Shown piece after piece: positions 35,237-45,649 of a DNA stretch of 64,000 nt. The notes under the pieces were generated by a model. It searched no databases, was not told the DNA's origin, and worked only from the letters and a program-made list of their open reading frames with translations. The DNA comes from Rhizophagus clarus (lineage: Eukaryota > Glomeromycota > Glomeromycetes > Glomerales > Glomeraceae): positions 439,001 through 503,000 of the forward strand of contig BLAL01000059.1 of the NCBI GenBank assembly GCA_015698045.1, read 5' to 3'. Positions within the stretch are counted from its first letter, which is position 1; every line of letters starts with the position of its first letter. Position numbers and translations under genes: made by a program.

Positions 35237-35339
35237 CTAATTTTGGTAAATGTAAATTATTTGGTATTTACCAAAATTTATTTTATTTTATTTATTTTTT
35301 CACTTTTTTTCAGTATTTTATACTAAATTTATTTATTTT

Positions 35340-35790
35340 TATTATTCTTTTTTAGTTTTTAATACTCTAATTCCAAAAGTCCAGTCATATTTTTCATCTG
35401 ATAACATTACAAAAAAGAAAAAAAAAGTTAATTAATTAGTTAGTTAAAAAAGAATAATAAAAGACACCTCACTTATCCTCCCTTACCTTAATTTCAAAAG
35501 TCTAGTCATGCTTTTTGTCTGGTAATATTACAAAAAAGAACAAAAAAAATAATTAATTAATTAGTTAAAAAAAGAACAACGAAAGACACCTCACTTACTC
35601 TCTTTTACCTTAATTCCAAAAGTCTGGTCATGCTTTTTATCTGACAACACTACAAAAAAGAAAAAAAAATAATTAATTAATTAGTTAAAAAAAAATACCA
35701 AAAAACACTCCTCCAACCCTCTGTTATCTTAATTCCAAAAGTCTGGTTATGCTTTTCGTCTGGCAACACTACAAAAAATAAAAAAAAAGT
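35340..35790 (-). repeat. About 122-bp minisatellite, four units, splice-like on minus strand
   Basis: Four units carry TAATTCCAAAAGTCTGGTCA then TGCTTTTTGTCTGGTAACAC and an A-rich tract. Read on the minus strand each has a T-rich tract ending GTAG, a core starting TGTTGCCAGACAAAAAG, and AAG followed by GTAA. This is the same architecture as the 29885-31885 array, with a shared TTGCCAGAC start. Confidence 0.72.
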
Positions 35791-36356
35791 TTAATTAAAA
35801 AAAGATTGGATATTCAGATTATCTGATTAGATCGGCAAGTCACATGATCCTGCTTTTATACCAAATAATTTATTATAATGTTAACAAATTTTTTATAAAT
35901 TTTACATTTTTTTTAACTAAGATATAAGTTTATGTAGTGTTACTATGAAAAAAAAATTGCGTAGAGTTAATAGTAAATATATGCAGATTATTTGTGAGTT
36001 ATATTAGTATTGTTCGGGGTCCTATCCAGCTCAGTTAGATGTGACCTATGAATATAAAGTATAATATTTACTAAAATAGAATAATCAAATAAAAAACTTA
36101 TATTTTTTTTGGTATTTAGTTTATCTTATTTATTTAATTGTACTCATTAACACTTGAAAAATGCACTTATTAAGAAGTTTTTTGAATTATAAATTTTTAA
36201 CAGATGGTATGATATAATTACTAACATGAAATTCTTAAAATAAATTTTTTTTTTATATAAATAGGCTACTACAATAAAAAATCATTAAAAATTAAATAAA
36301 ATAATTAATAAATTTATTAAAAAAATGTCTTAGTATTTAAATACAGTTGTTATATA

Positions 36357-37041
36357 CACTCCCCAATAAAAAGTGTCTGACCAACCTAAAAATTAAAAAA
36401 TAATCAAAAAAATTAGAGTATTTAATAAAGATTTGCATCTATTTTAAAGTTTAAAGTGTAAAATACATGTTCAAAGTATTTTTTTACTCAATTAATAATA
36501 GTAAAAATTTGTGTAAACAATTGATTAAAAAGATGGCAAAATTTCTAACTCTTTAACCTAAATATTGATTGAAAAATAGATGCCAGAATTCGATTCTATG
36601 ATTAAAAAATACCTTATGTTTAAAAAATCTGGAAAATTTAATTGGTAGTTATTGAAAGATATACCATTGAAACTTATCAATTTTTGCAAATTTCATATAT
36701 AAATACTATTTTTTGCCAATTTTTGCCAATTTTCAAAGGTATATCTTTCAATAATTACCAGTTAAATTTTCCAGATTTTTTAAACATAAGGTATTTTTTA
36801 GCCATGGAATCGAATTCTGTCATCTATTTTTCAGTAGCTTTCAGGTTAAAGAGTTAGAAATTTTGCCATTTTTTTAATCAATTATTTACACAAATTTTTA
36901 TTATTAATTGAGTAAAAAACACTTTGAACATGTGTTTTACGCTTTAAACTTTAAAATGGATGCAAATTTTTATTAAATACCCAAATTTTTTTGATTATTT
37001 TTTAATTTTTAGGTTGGTCAGATACTTTTTACTGGAAAGTG
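36357..37041. mobile_element. Long-palindrome (foldback) element with TA flanks (685 bp)
   Basis: Two arms of about 320 bp are near-perfect inverted copies around a centre near 36700. The ends are CACTCCCCAATAAAAAGTGT and TACTTTTTACTGGAAAGTG, with TA on both sides (36355-36356 and 37042-37043). The arms share GTCTGACCAACC / GGTTGGTCAGA and the long word around GAAAGATATACC. The short frame through the right arm is not a gene. The transcript of such an element would form a long hairpin. Confidence 0.85.
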
Positions 37042-37043
37042 TA

Positions 37044-37947
37044 TAGTGTGTTAAGAAATAATTGTGCAATTAAAACCTCAATATTTTCACAATTAAAAAT
37101 GTTAGGCAGCTGAAATTTTATTTATAAAAATTCATAATATATTTATTAAATATTAAAATTTTAATATTTGGTTTTATAGATATTGTTTTTTTAAAACTAG
37201 TATGAACATATTTTTTAAAATGTTTAAAAATTATTATCTCTATTTTTGAATCTATAAATCATTATACATATTAAATTTCTTAACATCAGTAGTCATAATT
37301 GAGCAAAAATTGTATGCATTATAAAAAAACATTTCTTTATAACATATTTAAAACAATTTTGATGCAATTTGAATCATTGATTATTGAGAAAATAAATGTA
37401 AATGATAATATAAAATTGAAATTATTTTTTGTAACGATTTAATTTAGTTTTCTTTGTAAATAATGATTTAAATCACATGAAATTAACTTATTTTTGTTAG
37501 GAAACATCAATTCTATAAAAGAAAAAAATTTGGTTTTAATTTGATGTACGCATATAATAATTTTCCGATCCCAACCTATTCAAATTGGATCATTAATTTT
37601 CTTAGATTCATAATATTTTAAAGAATTTTTTTTTCTTATATCATTTATAAGGATCTATTGTATGCTAATATTTATTATTTTTATGTATTTTTTAGTTTAA
37701 CCAGTATCATTTAACCAATAGTGTTAATTAATTAAAATTTAGTCATTTAATTAATGTTAATTATACTTTTTTTACCCATTAAGAGGAAATTAACAAATGT
37801 ACAATGAAATTTTTTTTTTAAAATATATTAAATAGAAGGTAAATAACATGTATTACATTATTTATTTTATAAATAAATGCATTATCCCACTATTTTTTTA
37901 TTTAATCAATTTATATTACATCGCGCAACTATTTTCTTAACACACCG
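37044..37947 (-). mobile_element. Tc1/mariner-like non-autonomous element, copy 2 (904 bp)
   Basis: An inverted copy of 15815-16750. The ends TAGTGTGTTAAGAAATAATT and CAACTATTTTCTTAACACACC then G match that copy's terminal repeats. TA flanks are at 37042-37043 and 37948-37949. The left TA is shared with the palindromic element 36357-37041, so one of them inserted exactly at the border of the other. Confidence 0.8.
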
Positions 37948-38111
37948 TAGACCAACATAATGAGATAGCAAGAACAAACTTTGTAGTCAAAGCAATCAAC
38001 AAAATGAATATATAATTAGTAAAACTAAAAGTTTCGGTTAATTGTCCTGATAAATAAAATAACATCATAACAGAAATAAATTCAATTTTTCATAAATAAT
38101 AAAAATCTCTG

Positions 38112-38130
38112 GCGGCGACAAAGTCGCCGC
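38112..38130. repeat. Perfect GC-rich hairpin GCGGCGAC-AAA-GTCGCCGC
   Basis: An 8-bp perfect stem with a 3-base AAA loop, extremely GC-rich for this region. It is followed about 20 bases later by CTATTAAATCTAG. It may be the end of an unrecognised element or a transcript hairpin. Confidence 0.6.
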
Positions 38131-38225
38131 ACATAACCCTATTAAATCTAGTTTTAGTAAAATAAAACTGGCTGATCACCCTCTGTATTTTTCTTGATAC
38201 ATAGTTATTAAATTATTTTTGGTCC

Positions 38226-38770
38226 CCTTTTCCCTTTCTTTTCTTAATAACAATTCATTATAAAAAAAAATAGTTAAGAAATAGTATAGAAATGTTTTTA
38301 AAAAATATTGAATTATATAAAGTAAATTAGGAAAGATTCGGCGATGGTAAAGTACTGGACGGGCTGGTTAGGTATTTTAGTCGGTTAGGATCGATCTGTA
38401 CAAAAAAATTTTTTTGTAATACGTATCGAACTCTAATTTTCTACCGATGTAAAAAAAACAATTAAGTAAATTAATAGAATATTTAAGGTACAAAAGCACT
38501 CTTTTCCCTTTCTTTTCTTAATAAAAACTCATTATAAAAAAAGTAGTTATAGATATATAGAAATCTTTTAAAAAATGTTAAATTATATAAGTAAATTAGG
38601 AAAGATTCGGTGACGGTAAAGTACTGGACGGGCAGGTTAGGTATTTAATAGATTAGGATTGATCTGTACAAAAAATTTTTTTGTTATACGTGTCGGACTT
38701 AATAAATACTCTAATTGTTCTACCGGTGCAAAAAAAAGAAAAAAAAAAAAATTAAGAATCTTTAAGGTGT
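38226..38770. repeat. Tandem duplication of a roughly 275-bp unit
   Basis: Two units (38226-38500 and 38501-38770) both start CTTTTCCCTTTCTTTTCTTA. They share AAATTAGGAAAGATTCGG, GGTAAAGTACTGGACGGGC, GGTTAGGTATTT, ATCTGTACAAAAAA and a closing ATTTAAGGT. Divergence is roughly 10-15%. The dense G-rich middle differs from the AT background, but no gene or RNA family was recognised. Confidence 0.75.
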
Positions 38771-40958
38771 GAAAATAGTATATGAAGAGATTTGCTAGTA
38801 TAACTGAGAAACTAATGCAATAATTGATTCAGAAGAATGGTTGATAGAATCAGAAAAGATACAAATATTAATAGTGATAAATAATATAATTGTAATCAGC
38901 TTAAGTCAAAGATTCGGAACGTGAGGGTTAAGTTCTATCAATGTGGTTATAATAATAGATCGTTTACTTCTATCTATAAAAAATTCTTTGATTTTCGGTT
39001 CCTTTAATAATTGGATAAACTAATTTTATAAAAAGAAAGTGGACATCAAAATATTAGGAAAATTTTAATACTCAACACTGTGACCTTGATTGGGTAGGGA
39101 GAGACCAAGATTTAGCTTGCCGTATTAACTTGAAAGATAAGGAATGGGCATATAAACTTTACGTTCAAATTTAGTGCTCTCCTCGCAAGATGGTATTATT
39201 TTTTATAATAATTATTAGATTTAACTCATTTATGAGCAATTTCCTAGATATTAAATGATTAAAATGTTACTAAAGGTCTCATTAAAAAAAAAAAGATCTA
39301 ATTGGTAGGCATGGATCGCATTATTAACTGCTTACTTGCACATATTGTATTGCACTTTGAAATACTATTACAAGCTGTATTGTATAAATTTGCTTTATTC
39401 TTTTTGAACAGAAAGAAAATCCATCCATTTTAAAAAATTTCGAGAAAACATTGATCAAAATCTTGGGATCGGCTGCTTATACCCAATCAATTGCCTTACA
39501 AAAATAAGGATGCAAATCAAACCAACCTCTGCATCAATTTAAATCGGATATTTTGCTAGCCACCAAATCCACCAAATATACTGATAGAACCCTCGCTATA
39601 CATAGTACGGATTTGACAATTTATATGTTCGTAAGTTCCACGCTTCTTTTTTGCACGAGTATGTGGAGTTCGGAGTACGGAGTACGGATATCGACTAACA
39701 ATAACTTACCTTGTTGTACAGGTTTACAACAAAAATTGCAAAAAATTTTATTTTCATGAGAAATTAAGGGGTTCGACGTACAAAGGTCCGTTTCAAGAAT
39801 GTTCGATGTACTTCTTATCATCTTATCAATTCTTAGTGATTATATTTTTTGAAGAAAATTAAATTCATCCGAAATCATTTGACGAAGAAAAAAAGGAATT
39901 CTGCTGAAAGAAGTTATTCGAATTTATCCAAAAATGCTAACATAGAATCAAAAGTTTTGGAAGCTGTAGTATTTTTAGAAACTTGTATTTTTAGTGTTTC
40001 TAAAAAAAACATATTTTCAAAGTTTGTTGTACAGAAATATGATAAAAAATTTGTTTATACGGAGTGATCTTTGTCTGCTTATCTCAATCTTCTTAATTTC
40101 TCACTTGCCGAATTTTTGGCAATAGAATTATCGATTTGAATTAGTAAAACCAAAATTAATAAATGATAATGTTATAATAGATAGTGGTAGTATGGATTTT
40201 ACTTCCTTAAATTTTCGTTTTGTGCTCGGCTGAGAAGTGTTAACTGAACAGTGAATCGGAAACAGTTCGGAAACACGGTTTTTTTTATGTTCTAGATCCG
40301 ACACTCGGGAATGTAGATCCCACTCAATGAGAGATAATGCATTAATACGTTTTACAGAACGTTTTTATTTGTACGCCCATTCCATTTTTTTGACGCAATG
40401 TCACATTTTTAAATTGTAAACAGGCAGTAGCCAATTATAGTTTTAAAGAAGAACGACCAATTATATATTGATCGTTTGTTTCATCACAATACCAATTATT
40501 CAAATTGTCGTGTGTGATACAGACCTTCAAATGGAAAAATTGATTTTTTAATAAAATGCAATAATCAAGTTTAATTAAAATTATAAACAAGAAAATGGCT
40601 ATTTTAGAAATTTGTATTTTTTATTATAATCTTTAAAGAAGAAAGTATTTAACAAATGTACGCTTTATGTATCCTATCTTGTATTACGAATTAGTTTTTT
40701 TTTTTTTATTCATTAAAAAGGTAATCAAATGTGTGATAACAAATATTTACGTATTTAGAAATTTTAATAGTACATACATATTCTGTGACTGAGACATTAT
40801 TAGTCAATTAAATAAAAATTTAATAGTATTTGTGGAGCGTAATTGCATCCTTCAGCTGTACATTTAATATAAATACTTAATATTATTCAAAATAGTTCAA
40901 TATAATTCTTTCTTTTTGTTTTTTTTTTCTTCCTTCTTTTTTCTAATTTATTCGAAAG
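38771..40958. other. Intergenic DNA before the gene-dense region, no gene seen
   Basis: Base composition becomes less extreme and a few 65-75-codon frames occur (39553-39759, 39849-40067), but they lack domains and splice partners. No tRNA-like TTCGA arm with pairing stems was found. The last 200 bases before 40959 contain a T-rich tract typical of a fungal promoter or 5' UTR. Confidence 0.5.
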
Positions 40959-42825
40959 ATGGGAACCGGTGAACAATCAAATTTATCATATTATGTGAAA
41001 TCTCAATTTCGTAAATTAAGATTATATCATTTATTGATTGCCTCATTTATATTATTTTTACTCATAATACCTTATTATAATAATTATTACCATAATGATT
41101 TTATCGATAATGGATATTCTCCAGAACTTCCATTTGTTGATAATTTGGTACAGAATATGACATGTCCACATTATAAAATTGGATTATTTATTTTTTCACA
41201 ATCGGAACAAGTTGATAAACGTAATCTAATGAGGGAAGAATTATTTGGTATTACGGATAATATAATTCCTTGTATGAGACAAGATACAACTGAAATTTTT
41301 TATAAATTCGTGGTAAATAAATCAGAGGAAATTAATATGAGTACTCTACATTTATATACGGCGGAAAAAATGGAATATAATGATATTGTTGAAATTGACA
41401 TTCAAAATAGTGACGATTGGCATCAATATTTACTAGAATATGTAAGTTTTTCAAATTTCGGTTGGATTCTTTTACAAGTAATAAGATCTTGCGTGATGAT
41501 GTACTTACTAACTTCTTCTGTATATTATTTAATAATATACAGGCTAAAACGTTACAAGAAAATTGTATAACCGCTGATCATTTTGTATTTATAGACATAT
41601 TTACTATGATAAATCTCGAAAAAATTAAAAATACAATTTCATCCTCGTCAATATCGGATAAACGAAAATTGGTTTGGGGATCATTCAATTCTAGCAGAAC
41701 CGAAAATATGGCCGTAATAATAGGATCTTTGGCAGTACAATCAATTCTCAATAATTTAAAATTTAAATTAAATAACACAAGTATTATATCAAGTTTATAT
41801 CTTTATCATGGGAAATATCCAGAAAAAAAAATTCCGGACGATTTGATTTTCATTAATGATGCAATAAATATAATAGAATGGCCAAATACGGTGGCAGATA
41901 TTGAATGTGTTGATTGTGTTTTTGCGATTGGTCATGTTTATCAAGATGTGGAAATTAAACAAATTAAAAATGAACTTGGTATTTCAATAACACTTCCTTG
42001 CAATGTTCGCTCTAATCTTAATATATACTCAAAAGGAAAGAAATCCAAATCAAGGCCAAACATTGCTGTAGTAACAAGTAGTTTCTTATATAAAGATAAT
42101 TGTATGGTGGAAGTTGGTCCTCTTTCTGCAAATAATAAACGTGAATATGCTGAAATGCATGGTTACGCGTTCATATCTCGTTCAGTTGAATTTGCTCAAA
42201 ACGCTTATCGTGATAGAAAATTAGTATGGGGTAAAGTTGATGCCATAGAAAAACTTTTGCCCTATTACGAATGGATAATATGGCTTGATATGGACGCTAT
42301 TTTCGTTAATAAATCTCTTACGGTTGAACATTTATTGGAAATGTTTGAGGAAAGAGTTGGTGGAAAAGAAGAATTTGAAAAAATTAACATGATTGTAGCC
42401 AGACCTGTTGGTGATAGAATGATTAATGCTGGTGTTTTCTTAATTAGAAATTCCGATTGGGCTAAAGATTTTCTTAGACGTGGAATACAAGCCAGATATG
42501 ATCTCTCTTATGCTGATAGTTTAGAACAAGCTGCCATGCGTGATGCTATTAGACATCCATTCTGGAGAAAAAATGTAAGTACTTAAGAATTCTCTATCAT
42601 TTGAAATTTCTATTTTCTAATTTACTTCTTTATCATTCATAGGTTTTGTATTTGGATAATGATGATCATTCAATAAATACTTTCCCTGATAGATATGTTC
42701 GTGGGGATTATATTGTACATTATGCACCTGTAGGTGGTTGTCCTGCTGCTCCTGTACTCAAAGGCTTGGCAAATGTTAAATTATTAGAGGAATTTCCCGA
42801 TACTATAATATCAATTCCATTTTAA
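40959..42825 (+). CDS. Type II membrane glycosyltransferase, GT31-like plus GT34 (GMA12/MNN10)
   Basis: Exons 40959-41441, 41543-42574 and 42643-42825, all phase-0 introns with GTAAGT donors, give 565 residues. Residues 22-38 are a single membrane anchor (LYHLLIASFILFLLIIP), as in Golgi enzymes. The N-terminal half looks like a degenerate GT31 domain: FIFSQSEQVDKRNLMREELF resembles the R..iR..wg motif, and DHFVFIDIFTMIN replaces the usual DDD motif. The C-terminal half is clear GT34: NKREYAEMHGYAF, the metal-binding DMD at 410-412 in WIIWLDMDAIFVN, then MINAGVFLIRNSDWAKDF, and GDYIVHYAPVGGC near the end. It probably adds galactose or mannose to glycans in the Golgi. The acceptor is unknown. 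Confidence 0.88.
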
Positions 42826-43205
42826 ATTAGAAAAAAGGTTTTTTTTTTTTGTTTATATTATTTTATTTATTTAGATTATTTTTATTGGTACTGTAAAAAA
42901 TTTATACAAAATTAATAATTCATGTGTTCTAATGGAACTGCAGTTCGTATTTCAACCAATCAGTATTCAAGTAAAATGTAAAAATTATTTATAAAATAGA
43001 GCGAGTTTTCAAAACAATGCATGTTTGCAATTATATAAGCAAATTTTCTGATTTACATAAACGTGATGTAAGAAATGTTGGACAAAGCAAGGGAACCGAA
43101 GGTCACTGACCAAAAATTTAATTCGGGTATTACAAATATATATATATATATGCAGTATAAAAACTAACTTTTTGAACTTGAATCCTTTTTTGTTTCGTTT
43201 ACATT
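42826..43205. other. Intergenic, no feature beyond a TA microsatellite
   Basis: Short AT-rich spacer between two + strand genes. A (TA)n run near 43138-43152 is followed by GCAGTATAAAAAC, a possible TATA box about 40 bp before the next ATG. Confidence 0.5.
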
Positions 43206-43940
43206 ATGGAAAAAATTCCACCTGAAATTTTTTTGGAAATTTGCATTCATTTATATGTTAAAGATCTTTACACATTAACTCTCGTTTGTAAATTGTATCG
43301 TAAAATTTTGTGGACAAAAGCTATTTCTATACAAAAAGTTTGGACATGTTCAAGAGTTCTTTCTTTTGATCCACTTTTACCCTATCCTTCATTACCACCG
43401 TCAAAATTTATGAGTGAACAAGAATACATTTGGTTTACTTTGTTAGCTGATAAATGTAGTATTTGTAAGATTAAAATTGAAAAAAAGGATTTGTTTGGTT
43501 GTAGATATTGGGAATTTAGTCGAATTTGTTGTAAAGAATGCATCAAAAGAAAAACTGTCAGGTAAGAAAATTTTAAAATAATTCATTCTAATTTAAAAAA
43601 TCATTGTACTAAATTAGAATATATATGTATATTTTTTTACGTAAATTTATAAAGTATTCCGTTCATTAAAATGGCTATGCCAAATTTACCAAAAGATTTA
43701 TTAGAATGTTTACCATGTCATAAAAGACATGTATTTAACGTAGGAGATGAAAAACTTTATTGGACAGATGATTTACAATCAATTGTAGCAAAATATTATA
43801 GTTTTGAAAATGAACAAGAAAGAGACATTTGGGTTAAAGAGAAAAAGAAAGAAGCAAATGAATTTATGGATGAAATACATAAATATAAATGGCAAGATGA
43901 ATATGTTTATTTCTTTCCTTATGCTCTTAATGTAAATTAA
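43206..43940 (+). CDS. F-box-like protein with Cys4 zinc-binding motif
   Basis: Exons 43206-43561 and 43655-43940 with a 93-nt intron (GTAAGA...AAG, phase 2) give 213 residues. Residues 1-40 are an F-box: IPPEIFLEICIHL, then LYTLTLVCKLYRKILW. Residues about 80-113 contain two Cys pairs (CSICKIKI and ICCKECIKR) spaced like a small zinc finger. The remainder is charged and has a YWTDDLQSIVAKYY segment and a W-rich end. F-box proteins bring substrates to SCF ubiquitin ligases; such genes are often greatly expanded in these fungi. The target is unknown. The second exon also begins with an ATG-containing frame, but the spliced model keeps the frame from the F-box. Confidence 0.78.
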
Positions 43941-44375
43941 TAGCTTATAAAAGGAAAGGTAAGGTAATAGAATAATTTATATTTAGATTTTTTAGATTTA
44001 GAATGTATATTAGATTAGATCAAATTATAGAATTAATTATATTACAATAGAATACTAATACTAATTTAATTATTTATTATAAAATTCATTTTTATAAAAT
44101 AAGTTGGTTTCAACTTATATATATATGTCTGATAATATATTTATTATTTAAAATTTGTGTTTTGCCTTACTTAATAACGCATTGAAATAAGTCGATAAAG
44201 GTAAGTTACTAACCAAATAAATATTATTTTTTAGATTTTTTTAGATTATTTTTAATTGACCCTTTTTAAGATATTTTTGTTTCTATTTAAACCACTATTT
44301 CAATGCTTATAAGCAAATAAAGATATTTTATTACTTATTTATCAATAAATATACAAATAATTTATCTGTTATATT
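43941..44375. other. Convergent 3' region between F-box gene and uricase
   Basis: AT-rich spacer between two convergent stop codons. No gene or structured RNA was seen. Confidence 0.55.
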
Positions 44376-45510
44376 TTACAACTTTGGTTTAGTTCTTGCA
44401 ATAGTTGCGGTTATTAACCCTATTATTGTTTTTTTTTTTTTTTTAAAGAAAAAAAAAAATTAATTTTAAGATGAATTTTACAAAAAAAAAAATAGCATTT
44501 ACCTGATGGGTCAGCTACAGGATAATAAATATCACTATTTTTTCCAGTATTCTTTAATCCAAATCTATCAAGATCATAAGTAAAATAATGCTTATTTGGT
44601 AATTCGTAATGAATAGAACTGATTTGTTGAAATTTTTCTAATGCAATTTTAGCCATAAGATATAAAGTTGCTTGCACTGAAGAACTATTATCTGTAGCAA
44701 AAGTATCTAAAGTAATTTGTCTAATTGAATCAAAAATATCGTCAAATGGAATTTGTGAAACCATAGATGGATTAGAAATATTATAAGTCCAAGTTGAGTC
44801 TACACTGGTTGAGAGGATACGGTCATTAGTCTCTTGAAGAGTTGTATCTATACGAAGAAGAAGAAAAAAAAAACAAGATATAAGGATTTTATAGAAACAA
44901 ATATAAAGATAATTAATCTTACATTTATCTCTTAAGAATCCATAGAATGCTGAACCGGTAGTTTTTAACACTAACAAATCCTTAAGACCTGACTCAATTT
45001 CAACAATAACTTCTTTTGGTCCACTTTTCTTTGTAATAACGACTTTAGTGTTTCGAGTTTCCTCTCCATCTCTTAAAAAAGAGTGATCATGTAATTTTCC
45101 ATTAACAAGCATTCTTGTCCACTTATGTTTACTTATCCAAACATTAACTTTGGAGACATGAGAGTAAGTCGAAATGAAATGTTGTCCAATTTCAGTAGCA
45201 AAAACTTCAATATGATTAACGTTAGGTGATTGTTTAGCAAGAATATAAACAGTATTTTTCATTGTATCTGTTGCGACAATAAGTGAATTATCGGCCTTTG
45301 TATAAGAGGCGGCAAAGTCGCCTTCTAAAAGAACACGAACCTATTTTAAATAAAAAAGTATTACTTTATTTTAACTTTCTTTAGGTAACTAAATAGTTTA
45401 TGCATTACCGTAAGTTCTACAATTTCATGCCATTTGCCCGTACGTATAACCTTAACTAACCGAACTTTATCTTTTCCATATTTTTGCTCTTTAAGAAACA
45501 CGTCAGACAT
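44376..45510 (-). CDS. Urate oxidase (uricase), peroxisomal
   Basis: Minus-strand exons 45409-45510, 44923-45340, 44503-44847 and 44376-44419 give 302 residues, the usual uricase length. The enzyme oxidises urate to 5-hydroxyisourate in purine breakdown. Family motifs are clear: KYGKDKVRL (Lys13), SYTKADNSLIVATDTMKNT (Thr58), the HISKHKW-like region written as WISKHKWTRM, FLRDKYTTLQET across an exon junction, and LPNKHYF (His260). Lys13, Thr58 and His260 match the catalytic residues known from the fungal enzyme. The last exon codes only 14 residues after the split Gly and ends PKL, a peroxisomal targeting signal type 1 variant. The ATG at 45510 is chosen because the frame upstream has only a TTG before a stop. 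It is divergent with cactin. Confidence 0.93.
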
Positions 45511-45649
45511 ATCGGAAAAATTAAAATCATCCGTAAGACCGTAACTCAAAATAAATGATGATCATTTCACACGTCGACTATGATGATCATCATTACAATC
45601 ATTACAATTAATTTAATAATTGACAAATTCTCTCCATTTTGAAAATATT
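45511..45649. promoter_or_regulatory. Divergent promoter between uricase and cactin
   Basis: Only 139 bp separate the two start codons. The interval holds nested palindromic words: ATGATGATCAT twice, CACACGTCGACTATG between them, and a repeated CATTACAAT. Two divergent genes this close probably share control elements. No known binding site is claimed. Confidence 0.5.

Larger units (their letters stand above)
34840..36023. mobile_element. hAT-like element, AGGACCC family, large member (1.18 kb)
   Basis: The ends AGAACCCCCAAATAATACTG and TAGTATTGTTCGGGGTCCT are inverted repeats, and TATAACTCACA follows inside both. Flanking ACCCAACT (34832-34839) and ATCCAGCT (36024-36031) agree at six of eight positions, both differences being transitions, consistent with an aged 8-bp duplication. 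It carries a younger insertion (35025-35236) and a four-unit minisatellite. The ends match the 298-bp element at 17847. Confidence 0.72.

Noticed and set aside
36642-36857. 71-codon frame near the centre of the palindrome
   Set aside because: It lies across the loop and right arm of a foldback element, with no domain or splice context.
38340-38700. G-rich core of the tandem duplication as a tRNA or snRNA
   Set aside because: No cloverleaf stems, no TTCGA arm with pairing, and no snRNA boxes could be matched.
39553-40067. Short + frames of 68 and 72 codons
   Set aside because: No homology-like motif, no introns that extend them and typical AT-rich chance length.
41477-41542. Upstream acceptor for intron 1 of the glycosyltransferase (TTACAAG at 41472-41478)
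   Set aside because: Its phase does not fit the exon 1 donor and gives an immediate stop; the CAG-like acceptor at 41541-41542 is in frame.
45511-45549. Extended uricase start at a TTG giving MSYGLTDDFNFSD
   Set aside because: No ATG exists upstream in frame before a stop; the ATG at 45510 gives the length and start typical of the family.
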